DNA of 64,000 nt from Siphonodentalium dalli (GCA_032622095.1 CP136061.1:88034983-88098982), one strand, 5' to 3'. Counted from the first letter of the stretch, positions 23,501 through 39,400 are shown. The notes: generated by a model not told the origin, from the sequence alone. Program-made: numbers and translations.

Positions 23501-26500
23501 CATTTGTGTTAAACCGTATTGCATAATCGCAAAGTAGTAGATAACTACTAGAACTTTTTTGTTCAAAAGATTACGAAAATTCTAGGGTCTATTAGCTTTT
23601 TTCAAAAACTTGTCTTATGGTTTGACTAGGGATGGCTGGCAGACGAGCAGCTCTAAACCAATATAACCTAACCATTTATTAATGGATTCTGACAATTTTT
23701 GGTGTGTGTGAGTTCATGTACGACAGCTGCACAGAGAAAATCGGGTCAGCCCCAACTATCTAACCAGAGTTATGACCCTTGTTTCTATTTGTAGTAACCT
23801 TATGACTGTTAGCATGATAATTCGAACAAACAACCATTTCCATTCATATTTGGTATACGGACCTTTCACAAAATATCTCAATTGAGTTCGAAAACCATGT
23901 TTGTCAGATTCTTTTTACCTGAGTTTTGGTCCTTAGTTCTGAATTATGGTTCATAATATAATTAGTTTATCCATTTTTATTGATTCTCGGTCGCACAGAT
24001 TCACTCTTATAGGCAAAAGTCTTGATGAGTGCCATCTTCTATGTGTAACCCTTGGTATTATTTTTGTTTGAAGGATAATACTTCCGAATATTGTCTGAAA
24101 TTTCAAATTTTTTTGCAGATTATTTGTTTATTTTTGTGAAGTACAGAAAAATACAGAAGATCTCCAACCATTCAGTAAAAAATTATGTCCTTGGAAAATA
24201 AAAACCGATTACACTGACAACATCATTGACGATGTCAACTGTAAAATAAAATGTTGCCATCATAAAATTATGAGGTATAAATCACAAGTTTGTTAAATCA
24301 AGTATTAACCCTTTCATGATGGGAGCTGCAGTGGTGCAGCATTAAAGATCCTGTGTCTGTGCATTCTATTATATATGTGAGTCTCCCATAGTGAGCCTTA
24401 CCTATATAAGAGAATGCTCTGGCTTACAAGGTCAAGGCAAATGTCGTTACGCCAATGCATTCTCTTATATATGCGAGGCGCCCTATGGGCGACTCGCATA
24501 TATAAGGGAATGCATTGGCACTGGGTTTTCACAAAATTTCAGGAAGTTCCAGCCATGAAAGGGTTAAATATTGACCTAAAATTCAGTATATTACAAACTA
24601 CAATCTTCAGAGTGTGCAATAAACATAGAACAACACAGTTGTGTGAATATGTTAACGTTATTGCACTCTTTGTCATGCCTCAATGTCATACTGTTCTCGT
24701 TGTACCATGACATCACAACAAACTCGTGTAATAACATTAACCAGATTACACACTTGTGTCATTCTGTTCATGCTCCCTGAAGCAAGCACTTTTGAAGCAA
24801 TGAACACTCACACTGAGTCCCTGCCTCCATAAATCTGATATTTTTATGGCATGGATATAAACTAAACCCAGCAGGTTCCATTTATATTATTGTTTTCTCT
24901 ACATGTTACGTTATATGGTTCTATCGGTGCATAAACAGTGGATACAGATCTACACAGTGGAGTGAAAATGTTATCGCTGCATATGTTATCGCTGAGTATG
25001 TCGTGCCATGATGTACCATTCTCGTACAATCTCGTCACAACAAACTCATGCAATAACTAGTTCACATACTTGTGTCATTCTATCAATGAATCGCAAACAA
25101 GTCTGGAAATAGTCTGTCTTGACATTTGCAGTATGAGCTCCACAGAGGGTGAATATAGTGACGTTACCCGGGCTAGCATCACCAAATTCACCCTCTGGGG
25201 ACTTCATTCTGCTCAGGCCTCATCTTCTGGGAAGTATCTATAGTTTCAAATTAACATTGTATTTAGTTGCTTTCTCCCTTCTGTTCAGATTCTATATCTG
25301 CCAATTTGCAGAAGATAAATTGCATAATCGAGGTGACTAATGGGTGAACATCACCAACTTCAACTGCCTAGGAACTTCAATCTGAGGCCAAAGCATCACT
25401 AAACTCACCCTCTGGGTACCTCATTCTGCACATGTCAGACAGACAATTTCCAGGCTTAATCGCAGAATACTAAAGTACAGTACTTTTGAACATTGTCTGT
25501 TATTTCTAATTTTATTACAGAATACTGAAGGATTGTACTTCCGAACATTAACAGATGCTTTCTTCAACCTCCTCATTCTGCTCACTACAGCAAATAATCC
25601 TGATGGTAAATACATGAACATAATATAAAATCATTATATCAGAGTTTCTGCTAGTCTGGTGGTGGGTCTGTAAAAATGGATCTGGTTTTGTTACCCCAAA
25701 AAAAATAAAAATAAATGGGGTGTCAATCAGAAGGTCCGATGAATTTTGACAGAGTTAACAAAAATTATCCTTAAGAATAAAGCCACCTTTTAGGGGAATA
25801 CGTTGTCACTGACCTTTTATTTTTTCTGAGAGCAATGGTTGGCGTAAACAAATGTACATAATTTGGTTTGTTCTTACCATTAATCACAGTCATGCCCAGG
25901 GTTGGCACTGGACTAAATTTTTGTCTATTAAAATAGCCGGTGTGCGTCCGTCGAGCCGTTCGTGCGTCTGTCCGGAAATGGTTTCTGGATGATAACTTTA
26001 GTTTCGGTTATTAGATCAAAAGCAAATTTTATTGGTGAGTTTATCAGACCAAAATACAGGTCAAGTTCGAATATGAGTTTGCTCCGCCCATTTTTGCGAG
26101 AGTTATGACCTTTTTTTACTTAGAATCTTGTAATTTTCTGGTTTCCGGATGATAACTTCAGTTTGTGTGATCATATCTGAACCAAATTTGGTATGTGAGT
26201 TTATCAGCCCTATGTACAGGTCAAGTTCGAATATGGGTTTGCTCCGCCCATTTTTGCGAGAGTTGTGGTCCTTTTTCTACTTGTTTTACTTAGAAAATTT
26301 CTCACTTTTTCGGTTTCCGTATGATATTTCAAGTTTGGATCCTTTAATTGCAAATACCGTTTTTATGTGGATCGGTCATATCAAGATACAGGTTGAGTTC
26401 TAATTTGAGTTTGATCCGATGATTTTTCCTAGAGTTATGGACTTTTTTCGACTTTATTCTTTTTTCTTTGGTTTCCGGATGATAACTCAAGTTTGGACTG

Positions 26501-27452
26501 TTTAATTGAAAATTGGAATTTTTTTTGTGAGTCATTGATATCAAAATACAGGTCAAGTCTGAAGAATTTTTTTTAAGAATTGGTTATTTGTATGCATGTC
26601 AGTAATGAGACAATGCACAAGTGAAGTATCCATATAGTATACTTCTACAAAGCCTCCACTCCAAATGAAGCCACCGGTTCGGGGGACACTGGCCGAGCGG
26701 CCTTTTATTAATCTTGCCAAAAGTTTTGCCAAATGAAATTATTTTTTTGCCAAATTTCAATAATATTTGCCAAATTTATTTGAGTGTATAATTGGGGAAA
26801 TTCCAGTATTTTTATCTTTGTTATTATATACTGTTAACTAACTGACCACGTACACAGGTAAAATGAGCTAGTAAAGCATGTTAGTGTATATAATAAATAT
26901 AAAAGTAGCAATAAATATCTAAGCGACACCCGGACACTATGTTTAATATTGCTACAAAGTCATCAAACTATAAGTACCTGTCATCAAAGCCGACATATTA
27001 TTTCACCCAGTATCATTGCTGACAAAATGAGCCACAAATTAATCCGTCACCATTCACATTCTGCTAATTAATGTGGAAGTGGTAGCCCAGTGGTTAGAGT
27101 GTCGACTTGTAATGGTTTTAATGCACCGGCATGAGTTCACGCCCCGCCAGTGGACTATCGTCTCCGCAACAGTGGCTTGGCCGGATTAAGCGGTCTGAGT
27201 GCTATATATAGCCACACACTGGTTCAAATCTTGCGCCAGGTTGTGACCCTTGGGCAAGGTCACTTGTACTGTGCTCGCTTCGTTGTACCTAGAGAAGAAA
27301 TGGGGACCTGGTTGTTGGGTAAGTGTAAGCCAAAAGGCTCTTGTGAAATGTCCGTATGATGGCAGCATGCTGAAGACTCAGCATTACTCAACAGCTGGGG
27401 TAATAATGTGAAGCGATTAGGGTCCTCGCAGGTATAAGCGCTATATAAGCTC

Positions 27453-27486
<34 letters not shown>

Positions 27487-30400
27487 CTATTTTATTATAC
27501 TCGCTGGTCATAAAACACTGACATTAATACACAATGTCACCATTAATAGGCATTGTTACAATAACTGCATGTGTCCATAATCCAACCAGACAAAAACAAC
27601 AGAGTAAATACATTTATTTAGTGTTGAACACAACAAACTCATAAGATTCTGAATATGTATGAAAACGGTAGCTGAATCCCATTCTTCTCTTTCTGTTTCC
27701 ATTTGCCCCCCAGCACTCTCACAAATTGTTTTCTTCTTCCTCCCAGGGATAGGTGCAAAATAAGCTCAATTATTATTATTATTAACCTATTGTATTATAA
27801 TAACTGCATGTGCCCATAATCCAACCAGACAAAGAAGGGATTTACAGAATTTAACCCTTTCAGTGCCAGGGGCCGATCTCATCGGCCCTATTTTACGGTC
27901 TATAAAATCGGCCCTAAAAAAATTGTTTTTTAAAAATATTTTTTTGGGTTGAATTTGTTTTGGGTATGCTTAAGCATGCTATAGCAAATTTTAAAACAAA
28001 CTGGATAAAACCTTAGGGGCATCATGGCATGTTATAACTCAAAACTATCACCAAGTATTCATAGTTATCATTTTGATGCCCATGAAAAACGTAAGATTCC
28101 CTGGCACTAAACCTACAAAATAAGTCTGTTAAAGAATATAAGAAAAAATTATTAAAATTGTAAAAAATAATAACAAATGATAAAAAATTGTTAGGCCAAT
28201 GCATTCTCTTATATATGCGAGGCGACCTATGGTCGACTCGCATATATAAGATAATGCATTGGCACAGGGTATATGGGTTGATAAAAAAATCAGACCTTGC
28301 ACTGAAAGGGTTAATAATTACCTTTTGCTTAACCATTTTTTGACAAATATTTACCATTTTCAACCTAACTGAGAAATACTTGAAATATTAATAATGTTAT
28401 TGTAGCAATTTAAAAAAAATTGTCTTGCAAGTGCAGATGACAAAATTCAGGGGAGAGAAATCAGATTATTTTCCTAGAGCTAAACACACTGAGTTTGCCT
28501 GCACTGAATGTGAAAATTATGCTATGCATCCAAATTTCTTATATTTTTGTGAACTTTCACACTTTGTAAAATGATTAATCAAGCCAGAATTAATGCCACA
28601 TTTAACCCAGGCTACACTCACAGTTATGCCCCCCCCCCACATTAACACAGGCTACACTGACAGTTATGTCCCCCCCCCCACATTAACACAGGCTACACTG
28701 ACAGTTATGTCCCCCCCACATTAACACAGGCTACACTGACAGTTATGCCCCCCCCCACATTAACACAGGCTACACTGACAGTTATGCCCCCCCACATTAA
28801 CACAGGCTACACTCACAGTTATGCCTCCCCCACATTAACACAGGCTACACTGACAGTTATGCCCCCTCCCACAGGCTACACTGACAGTTATGCCCCCCCC
28901 CCTCCCCAGGCTACACTGACAGTTATGCCCCCCCCCCCCTCCCCAGGCTACACTGACAGTTATGCCCCCCTCCCCAGGCTACACTGACAGTTATGCCCCC
29001 CTCCCCCAGGCTACACTGACAGTTATGCCCCCCTCCCCAGGCTACACTGACAGTTATGCCCCCCCTCCCCAGGCTACACTGACAGTTATGCCCCCCCCCA
29101 GGCTACACTGACAGTTATGCCCCCCTCCCCCAGGCTACACTGACAGTTATGCCCCCCTCCCCAGGCTACACTGACAGTTATGCCCCCCTCCCCCAGGCTA
29201 CACTGACAGTTATGCCCCCCTCCCCAGGCTACACTGACAGTTATGCCCCCCTCCCCCAGGCTACACTGACAGTTATGCCCCCTCCCCCAGGCTACACTGA
29301 CAGTTATGCCCCGCTCCCCCAGGCTACACTGACAGTTATGCCCCCTCCCCAGGCTACACTGACAGTTATGCCCCCCCCAGGCTACACTGACAGTTATGCC
29401 CCCCTCCCCCAGGCTACACTGACAGTTATGCCCCCATCCCCCAGACTACACTGACAGTTATGCCCCCTCCCCTAGGCTACACTGACAGTTATGCCCCCCT
29501 CCCCCAGGCTACACTGACAGTTATGCCCCCCTCCCCCAGGCTACACTGACAGTTATGCCCCCCTCCCCAGGCTACACTGACAGTTATGCCCCCTCTCCAG
29601 GCTACACTGACAGTTATGCCCCCCTCCCCCAGGCTACACTGACAGTTATGCCCCCCTCCCCAGGCTACACTGACAGTTATGCCCCTCTCCCCAGACTACA
29701 CTGACAGTTATGCCCCCCTCCCCAGGCTACACTGACAGTTATGCCCCCCTCCCCAGGCTACACTGACAGTTATGCCCCCCCTCCCCAGGCTACACTGACA
29801 GTTATGCCCCCCTCCCCAGGCTACACTGACAGTTATGCCCCCCTCCCCAGGCTACACTGACAGTTATGCTCCCCCTCCCCAGGCTACACTGACAGTTATG
29901 CCCCCCTCCCCAGGCTACACTGACAGTTATGCCCCCCTCCCCCAGGCTACACTGACAGTTATGCCCCCCTCCCCAGGCTACACTGACAGTTATGCCCCCC
30001 TCCCCCAGGCTACACTGACAGTTATGCCCCCCTCCCCAGGCTACACTGACAGTTATGCCCCCCTCCCCCAGGCTACACTGACAGTTATGCCCCCCCCTCC
30101 CCAGGCTACACTGACAGTTATGCCCCCCCGCCCCAGGCTACACTGACAGTTATGCCCCCCTCCCCCAGGCTACACTGACAGTTATGCCCCCCTCCCCCAG
30201 GCTACACTGACAGTTATGCCCCCCCTCCCCAGGCTACACTGACAGTTATGCCCCCCCCTCCCCAGGCTACACTGACAGTTATGCCCCCCTCCCCAGGCTA
30301 CACTGACAGTTATGCCCCCCTCCCCAGGCTACACTGACAGTTATGCCCCCCTCCCCCAGGCTACACTGACAGTTATGCCCCCCCTCCCCAGGCTACACTG

Positions 30401-33400
30401 ACAGTTATGCCCCCCTCCCCCAGCTACTTATTTTACTATTTTTCAGCCATCCAACAACCCATGATATTGTATACATAGAGGATCTCACATGAGTTTCTAT
30501 TTTATACGGAATTTATCAACCGAGTTCACTAAATTCGATTTGAGCCGAGGTTTACCGAGGCTCAAATAGAATTTAGAGGACGAGGTTGATAAATTACGTA
30601 TAAAATAGGACGAGTGTGAGATACCTTTTATCACATGATCAAATAAACCCGAAGCAAAGCGAAATATTCATCGAAAACAACAATCATAAACTACAGCGAT
30701 CGCAAGTTATTTGAAGAACGCTGTGACGTCATCGCACGCGCTGATATTAAACGTGTCTATTACCGATAATTATGAAACTGCTTTTATGGCCAAATTATGT
30801 GATAAATCTACTTCTGAAGACATCCAGTGATTGACAAATAATTCTTGTTTATTTTCAGTTACCATGCCAGCCTACCACAGAAACAGATTTTATTTTTTAT
30901 TTTTCCTAGTTTTCCTTTTAATAGGTAAGATAGTATTACTCATTAAAATTTAATATAATATAAGTTTTACAGACAGCTCTTCCCAGTTTCTTGTTTGTGC
31001 AATCCTCCATTCAAATAATCTGGCAACAGATACAAGCATTGAAATAGTGTGTCTGACATTTGCAGAATGAGATCCCTCACAGTGGGCTAGCATCACCAAA
31101 TTCACCCTCTGGTGACCTCATTCTTTTCAGGCCTCATCTTCTGGGAAGTATCTATAGTCTCAAATTAACATTGTTTTTAGTTACCTTCTCCCTTCTGTTC
31201 AGTTTCTATATCCCTTAATTTGCAGAAGATAAAATGCATAATCGTGGTGACTAATGGGTGAACATCACCAACTTCAACTCGGGAAATTCAATCTGATCCT
31301 TGGTCTCCCATAGGAGTTAGTGCCTAAGCGGACTGAGGCCCCCAGAAGGTAAATTTGGTGATGATAGCTCGCCGTACAGGATAGCATCACTAAATTCACC
31401 CTCTGGGGACCTCATTCTGCAAATGTCAGACACACTATATCCAGACTTGAACACATACCTTTACACACTGAATAAGAAATAAATAATCTATTTTGATACA
31501 AGGTGCATAATTCTGGTCAAAATCATGGACAATAATTATCATTACACACACTTAATTTGCATATGTTCTATATAGCATAGGACTGTGTATGTGTAATATG
31601 CTAATTTTGATCACAAAAAATGTCATAAGATAATGTTTCAAAAAATAAATCTAAGCAGATAAAAAGACAACAATATTTACCGGTGCCTATTGTCTCCTAT
31701 CTTGTACTTCCAGGTCTATATTGTTTTATGAATATGCTGACAGCTGTGATTTATAACCAGTTCCGAGGATACTTCCTGGTACGTGTGATTCAGAAGCTAG
31801 AGCAGTATTAGCACTGTCCAGAAAATTTATTCAGCCAAAGTTTTGGCCATTTCTGAATTTTTTGGGGCTTTATTCAGTAATTTTTGCCAAAAAACCCTTT
31901 CATGATGGGACCCTCACTGGTGCAGCATTAAACATCCTGTGCCAGTGCATTTTCTTATATATGCAGGTCTCCCATAGGAGCCTCGCATAATTATATCAGA
32001 GAATGCACTGGCTTACAAGGTCAAAGTAGATATTGTTAGGCCAATGTATTCTCTTATATATCAGAGGCTCCCTATGGGAGACTCGCATATATAAGAGATT
32101 ACATTGACACAGGGCTTTCGCAAAATTTCATGAAGCTCCAGTCATGGAATGGTTAAATATTGAGAAAAACCAAAACTAAAACAAAAGCATGACAAATAAA
32201 TAATAACAAAAAATACAGTAAAGGAACTTTCTAAAAAAAATATTAGGCTATAGACTTGTGATGAACATATCCTGCTGGGTAGGTTGTTGTAATTGAGTTT
32301 AATTTTATAGCATTGGTTAAAATATGACAACCAGAGACACACACTTGACTTACTAAGCGATCACATGACGTTGACATCATCAAGTACCCTTATGTAGCAG
32401 TTAATGTTATATGGGAATATATACAGACACTGCCCCATATCTGATGTATCTCACATGTTTCTTGGTGTTATAGTCAGGAACATAAAAGCAGGACATATAT
32501 ATCATTGATGATATTTACTCCCCTTGTTGCCGACTTGCTGCCATTAGGTACCCGAACTTGACTCAAGCCGCTATCGGCAGCGTATGGGTAATTCGACTAT
32601 AGTCGTGACCGGCAGCTGTTATAAGCTGTGATTACTACATTAAGTATACCCCCACTTTTCAATTTACTACATAAATTATACCCACTTTTCGAAGGGGTAT
32701 GCTGGTCTCTGGATGGAGTATGTCCATCCGATTTGTCGTCCATGCACAGGGAAGGTAACCTGATTTGTGTATCTGGGCATGTTTGTCATTTGCATTCCAG
32801 GGGTCAGTGGTTTCAACATGCAATGGAGTGATTCTGAGTGACTTTTTCCACCTGTAAAACTGACATCCTCTTCTTATGGCTCAATGCTAGAATGCTATTA
32901 TTTTCAGTCAAAATACTGAAAATATGCATTCTGGTATATGAAAGAGAAGTCACTTCTCCCTGGGATTAAAATAGGGAGAAGTGGTACATTTTAGGGAGAA
33001 TATATCTCCCAAATCGCCCTTTTGGCTGGTCGCTGCCATAAACCCCATAAACTAAACCAAAGTAAATTTTGACTTACTTACATTTTTCTCCATTATTTCA
33101 GAATTCTATGCAGGCTAGTCTGTTCCGACGAAGACTTGGAATACGAGCTGCATTTGAGGTGCTCAGACGAGAGAAGAAGTCGTTTCGACATTCATCTTCA
33201 ATTAATCTCATTAAGTAAGCTGTCTTATGTAGTACTAGCAGGATTACCCGGTGTTTCCATGTTAAAAAGTTAATTATGATATTCACAGGTTGCAATCGAT
33301 ACAATCCGGTTCCGCTTTTGATGTCTAGTTCGGCGTTAATTCGTCTGGTTCGATGGCAGAAAATATGCTGTTTTTGAAAGTCATGTTCTCTTTCTCAAGT

Positions 33401-36400
33401 ATGGAGAAGTTACTAAATCCGAAATTTAGTGCATCAGTTAGAATGGTTTTTCGTCCTAAGAACACACCAACAACTATCAAATTGCTAGAAAATAATTTAG
33501 CATTAGGTATTAAGCTTTACAATTTTACTTTGTGCATAAAAAAATCAGGATATGTTGATGAAAAACTTGTAAAAATTGTTGTCTCACATTCAATTATGTA
33601 ATTTAATAGCTCTCGTCATGTGTATAATTCCTAGAAATATCATTTACATCTAAATTAACTCCGATTATAATAGTTATCTTCCTTATAAAAATGCGAGATT
33701 TGTGATAGAAAACTCAGAAAGTGCTGATTGTTTGTATTGTGGGGCGTTGTATTTTTTATCGCATGCTCTCGAATCGCAATTTACAACAGATATAAAACAC
33801 AAAATGAAGCCCATGGAACAACTTTGAATGAACAGGATGTTGTATGGTGATATGGTAAGAAATGTTACCTATAGAATATGTTTACTTTAGATTAACACAT
33901 CTATCTGATACTATGATACAGATACCAACAATTAACTACCATAGTAATCAACAGAAAACCGCCACTTTAAATTTTATGGTTACAAAATGTCGAACCGGAC
34001 ATCGAAAGCGGAACCAGATTTTATTAATTGCAGCCTGTGATATTGTTGACTGAACAACTCTGCATTCGTTATCAATGGGGTTTTTGTAGGGATGAGTGAA
34101 AAGATCTGTAAATTTTTGACCCCCATCCCTATCTCCGATGACATCACTTTGGAGAACCACACCATTGGATTCCTCATATCATGGAGTTGCAATTACTGGT
34201 ACATATTGTTTGGCAGAAATCAGTGACAAATTTATTTTAACCCTTATTCCAACGTATCGTCTTTTGACGTCTTTTGTTGTAGCGTCCGTATCGTCTTTTG
34301 ACGTCTTTTGTTGTAGCGTCCGTATCGTCTTTTGACGTCTTTAATTTTTACGTTTTCAACACTCAGATTTGAGACTCGAATAAAGAGTAATAATGACGAT
34401 TTACATTGATTGTGTTTTGTTCTGCTGGTGGTTAAGATCATGAAGGGCACATATTAAATCCTTTCTTCCTTCGCTAGGCTTTAGATTTGCAAAATGTTTA
34501 CTTAGAATACTGTTTTGGCCGACAAAATGAAAACAAACGAAATAGAAACACGTGGTTTCGACGAAAACGAAAGTCGTTGTCAGAGACGCTTCCTTGTTGA
34601 TTGTGTTATGCGTGGCCGCGAGGGTAATCTATGTAAAATATGACAACTTGAAATTGATATTTATATTGGATTATGTATTATTTCTTAAGTGGTGATTTTA
34701 TATTTCCAAATAGTGCAATATGAACATTTTCCCCAGCCGTAATTAAATCGGCCACAGCTAAGCAAAATATCAGCGTGACAGTTGCGGAACTGGCCATTGG
34801 GATGTTTTTCCTGTCGAGTTCCATTATGATTGTCACTTCACCGTGAAAAAAGATTTTTATAATAATATTTTTTTTAATGGACTAACATAATGCAGGCACG
34901 TATTTCCACCTTGCCTTCCTAAATATTAAAAAATGTTGACATAGAGTATGTTCTCAGTCTCGTATTGGCTGACAAATTGAAAACAAACGAAACAGAAACA
35001 CGTGGTTCACTGGTAGCGAATTTTCGACGAAGACGAAATTTGATCAATATTTAATGTAGGTGAACTTCTCCACAAACCAAATGTTGGGAAACATTCATTT
35101 AGTGTCACAATTGTTGTTTAATTTGAGAACTCGAACATTGCAATTCCAAATTGATGACTCAAAGTGGATCTTTCTGCTTTTATTGCACAAATTTACTCTG
35201 CGAAATCAGGTTATGTCGGAGCATCGGAATATTATTTCCGGTTGTAATGTAACTACGGACGCGGCCGTTGTTGTGCTATCGGCGGGATTCTGAACACATA
35301 ATTAAAACTTTAAAAAATATATTATCTACAAATTTAGTATAATAAATTGATGAGATATTACTTTTATATGTCCATCTGTTCAAGATTTCAAATATACCGC
35401 GCAAAAGACCATCGACCCTGATCGATCGAGAAAGAAATCAATAAAAAAAAGTCAATATCTCCTGGTTTGACATCAAGTCAGCCCAATGCGGGTGCTTCTA
35501 AATAAAGGCGAGTTTACAGTTGACATGCAGATATCTCAAATTCATCTTGGGAAACTTCTTTGCGTGTATGCATATATAATTACCGAGTATAAAGTAATAA
35601 GGTACTTATATCAACGCAATGTCGATAAAACAAAGAATATCCCAAGCGACACATTCGAGCACCTGCTGGCGACGTCTCAAGTTAGCCCACTGCCATTTCG
35701 AACAATTCGCGCTCGTTTTCTGTCATCTAATTAGCATCAATGGGGAAACTCCACCCCTAAACTTGAGCCAATGAAATCAGTTCAAACTTCTAATCATTGA
35801 TGTCATTGGTTGTCAATGAAAACATTCTTAGAATCAACAAAAAGTGACCTTTGAACATGTGGTTTTTGCACGAAAATTTACAAACTTTCACAAAGCAACG
35901 TGACGTAATTGCTAATAATTTGCACTTTTATCGGAAGTCTTTTTACGACTTTTGTCAAATCATGGTTTATATGATTAATGCACATCAAATATAAAGACAT
36001 TTGGTTTAATTATTTTATTTATAATACGCTTTTTTGTTTTCAAAAATCATGAATTATTTTGTTTTCAATCAGGACACGAATCCGCGGGTAAACAAACTTG
36101 AAGGACATACTCGCATAGGCATACCGTAAATTTGCATAAAATGTAATTTTTGACTCACATGTGTGATAAAATGAAGATAGACGGTTGTTTATATGCACAA
36201 TATTTAGTTCGTCTATTGGTTTATGTTTCCATTATCTTATTCACAGATGACACTTAAGTGAAAGCATGTTTGTTGTTGCATATCGGATGATACACATGGC
36301 ACATATACCTGTGGCCAGTAAGGGGAAACACCCAATGATATTATAACGTCAAATTCCTGTTGGCTAACGTAATTACCTTCATACCTGGTGACGTTGGCTA

Positions 36401-39400
36401 TATGACGTGGTTTAACTACATGTGCTGTTGGGAAAAGGGTTAATCAATTTTGGTAGTCTCTCGGACCCCCATCCCTGACTGATGGCATTCTACAAACAGG
36501 TTTAGGCAGGCCTCTAAATATTGTGCTTGACATTTGAAAAAATGAGGTCCCCAGAGGGTGAATTTAGTGTTGCTACCCTGCACAGTGGGCTTAGAATAAC
36601 TAAATTCATCCTATGGGGACCGCATTCTGCATAACCTCATCTGCCGTGGGAGTCCTAGACTCAGATTTAAGTTCACAGATGGTGAAGATGGTGATGTGGT
36701 CACATTGGGCACCTCGATTATGTGTTGTGTCATCTGCTATTAGAGGATATAGAGAAACTAAAACTGAAAAACTGAAAAACTTTCTAAGAAACTAAAAAAA
36801 TAGTTAATTTGATAATAAAGATACTCTCCAGAGGAGACGAGGCCTAAGCAGAATGAGGTCCCCAGGGGTGAATTTAGTGATTCTAGCCTGAGGTAGTGTC
36901 ACTAAGTTCACCCTCTGGGGACCTCATTCTGCAAATATCCAGCACCATGTTTTGAGGCCTGTGTGCAGGCTGCATAGTAAAATATCAGTTTGAAGTTTTG
37001 TAATAAACAGATAATATGTCTTTAACAAATGTGATTTTTTTTCAGCAATGGTGCTAGAATGGACGATGTGAAGAGAGTGCTTGATAAATGTGTTATGCCA
37101 ATAACAACAAAACAATTGATCCAGTTTGTAAGTATAGCTTGATGGAATTAAGAACTAACTCTTGTTTCAATTTATGCAGTTGTTGCAGAAAATTTTGAAG
37201 ACAGAGAATACCTCCAGTTTGTTTTTTTAATATCAAAATATCTCATGAGTGTCTGGAGAGAAATATCAAATTTTCACGGGCCGTGAGTGAAAATTCTATA
37301 TTTCTTTCCAGACACGAATGAGATGTTTCAAGTGTTCAAACAAAAACTGTAGATGTTCTTTTTATTATATGCACCTTATCAGTGCATAAAGTTGCTAAAT
37401 TATATAGCATTTTCACTTTTAATAGCACAACGAATTAAAAAATACACAGAAACCAACACCTGGTTGACCCAAATTTCTGACACCGATCAGTTGATAGGTA
37501 GCATTCAAGTGATGGCGTCATTTGGAAAGCTTCTTGAAATAACAAAAAAAGCTACAATGAACTAACAAAATCGTATTTCACATATATACGACGACTTTCG
37601 TTCAGTAATTTTCCGCTCTTTTATAGGCAAGCATATAATAAAAATTCTTTTCGCGTTATAGATAAAAGGTTTAAAAAATTATATACTATAACTCATAAAT
37701 ACAATCTGAACAAAAGTTATTTTTATAATTTAATCCCAGTCTTGGTAAAATATTTCCGTAAAATTAGATAAGTTCTTTGTGAGCAACAATTATGTCTTGG
37801 GGAACAAACACAAAGAAACTTCATTCTCCAAGGCTGGAAACTTTCCAAACAAGCGCGTGTCTTTTTAAAAATTGAATGAATTATTTTTAAATCTAACTTT
37901 TGTAACAAAAGTTCTTAGTTACCACACCAAATTTGAAATTGGTCCAGGGGTCTGGGAGGAAAATCACTAACAGATAGACAAATCACACTCTTTTATATAT
38001 ATAGACTACTAGATTCTCATTCAACTTTTTTGGAAAATTCGGGTGGGAGGGCAAATTTTATTTTTTATATTTTATTGTTCGTGAATTTAAAAAAAAATCT
38101 CAATTTCAAACTATCATTTTGAAGGAAAAAAGCATTATCTCTTATAACCAATATATGCTATAGTACATGTACTACAACAACATGTGTTTATCCTCACAAT
38201 ATGAGAGATATGTTCCTCCTTAACACGTTGAGTGCCGGAAATCAATTAGTAATCTCGCCAGTTTGCCAAATCGTGGCAAGATAGATACCCTTAGTAGACC
38301 ATAATTTGGCTTCAATGAAGTAAAAATTGGATGACGTCGCGACTTTAGATGACAGAAACGGCGATTGATAGTACTACGAGATAACTCGTAGCCGGCACTG
38401 GCGGAAGGAATTTGGGTATTCCCACCACCAGTGCCAACTACGAGTTATCTCGTAGACACAATTGGACACGTTTGAGCAACACATATGAAGTAGAATGTAA
38501 CCCAAACAAGTTATTTTGGTGGTAAGCATATTTATTGAGGTGTGGGAGTCCTTGTGGTGGTTATAGCTCGTTATATAGTTAAATTGTGGCTGATGCACGG
38601 CGGAGCAAATTACTTATATATATGAGCATGCATGCTACAGACAGCGAATCCGAAGTGGAATCGGGTGAATTTGTTTCCTGTGAGAATGAGTTTATTTCGA
38701 CCATACAGCGATGACTACGAGCATGCATCTTCTGTTGTTTCGGGTATTGTAAGTTATCTCCCATTTAGCTTGATTTAGGCATATGCTATAGGGTTCCAAA
38801 GTACAACCCAAAATAATAGTGTTGGAAGAATTGTCAGCACAAAATTAAAACAACCATGCAGCAGTAGCCAAATAGATCCCTGCACATTCAGGAGTGTGCT
38901 ACATGTAACGATTCCATATAATCCATCAGTCTGGAAGTAAGTCACCCTTTACTGTAAACCTCTATGCTACACAAACTCATTTATCCGTATCTCTGTAAGT
39001 AGAACAGTTCGCTGAACTGCATGACGTCTAAAGTACGGTAATTGCTACGCTTTCCATTGTCCAACACGTTCAGAAGTGGGTAAAATTTAGTTTTGGGGAA
39101 TAATTGTTCCGCTTTACTTGTATAAATAATACAATACCTAGCCCCCAAATGGAGCCGCACAGTGTATACAAAAACAACTGCTGTGTTCCCTAATAATGAG
39201 ATAATGGTAGCATCAACGCGCATATAACGTCATGGATTATCCGCTTATCTTGTGTTGGATGCGTCCACTCGCACATGAGTGAGAGTGAGCAGATTTGGCA
39301 GGCCTGTGTGACGTGTGTGGGTGGTTGTGCGAAGTTTCAATGTGTTGAAACACAACGATGTAACCATTCCTCGAAACTGCCTTCGCATGTTTGTACATTG

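Noticed and set aside
27083-27143. A functional tRNA gene
   Set aside because: A and B box-like motifs are present, but the sequence does not fold as a cloverleaf by eye and is followed by a SINE body and ATT tail.
28745-30146. Three ORFs of 80-103 codons rich in Pro, Tyr and Ser (PGYTDSYAP)
   Set aside because: They lie wholly inside the C-rich tandem array, are open in more than one frame and lack splice or start context. Periodicity explains them.
33353-33601. 82-codon ORF beginning [12 protein letters not shown]
   Set aside because: Inside a foldback element between exons v11 and v12; no splice sites and no recognised family.
35060-35734. ORFs of 77 and 82 codons in the large v11-v12 intron
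   Set aside because: No recognisable domain and ordinary length for chance ORFs in this much intron.
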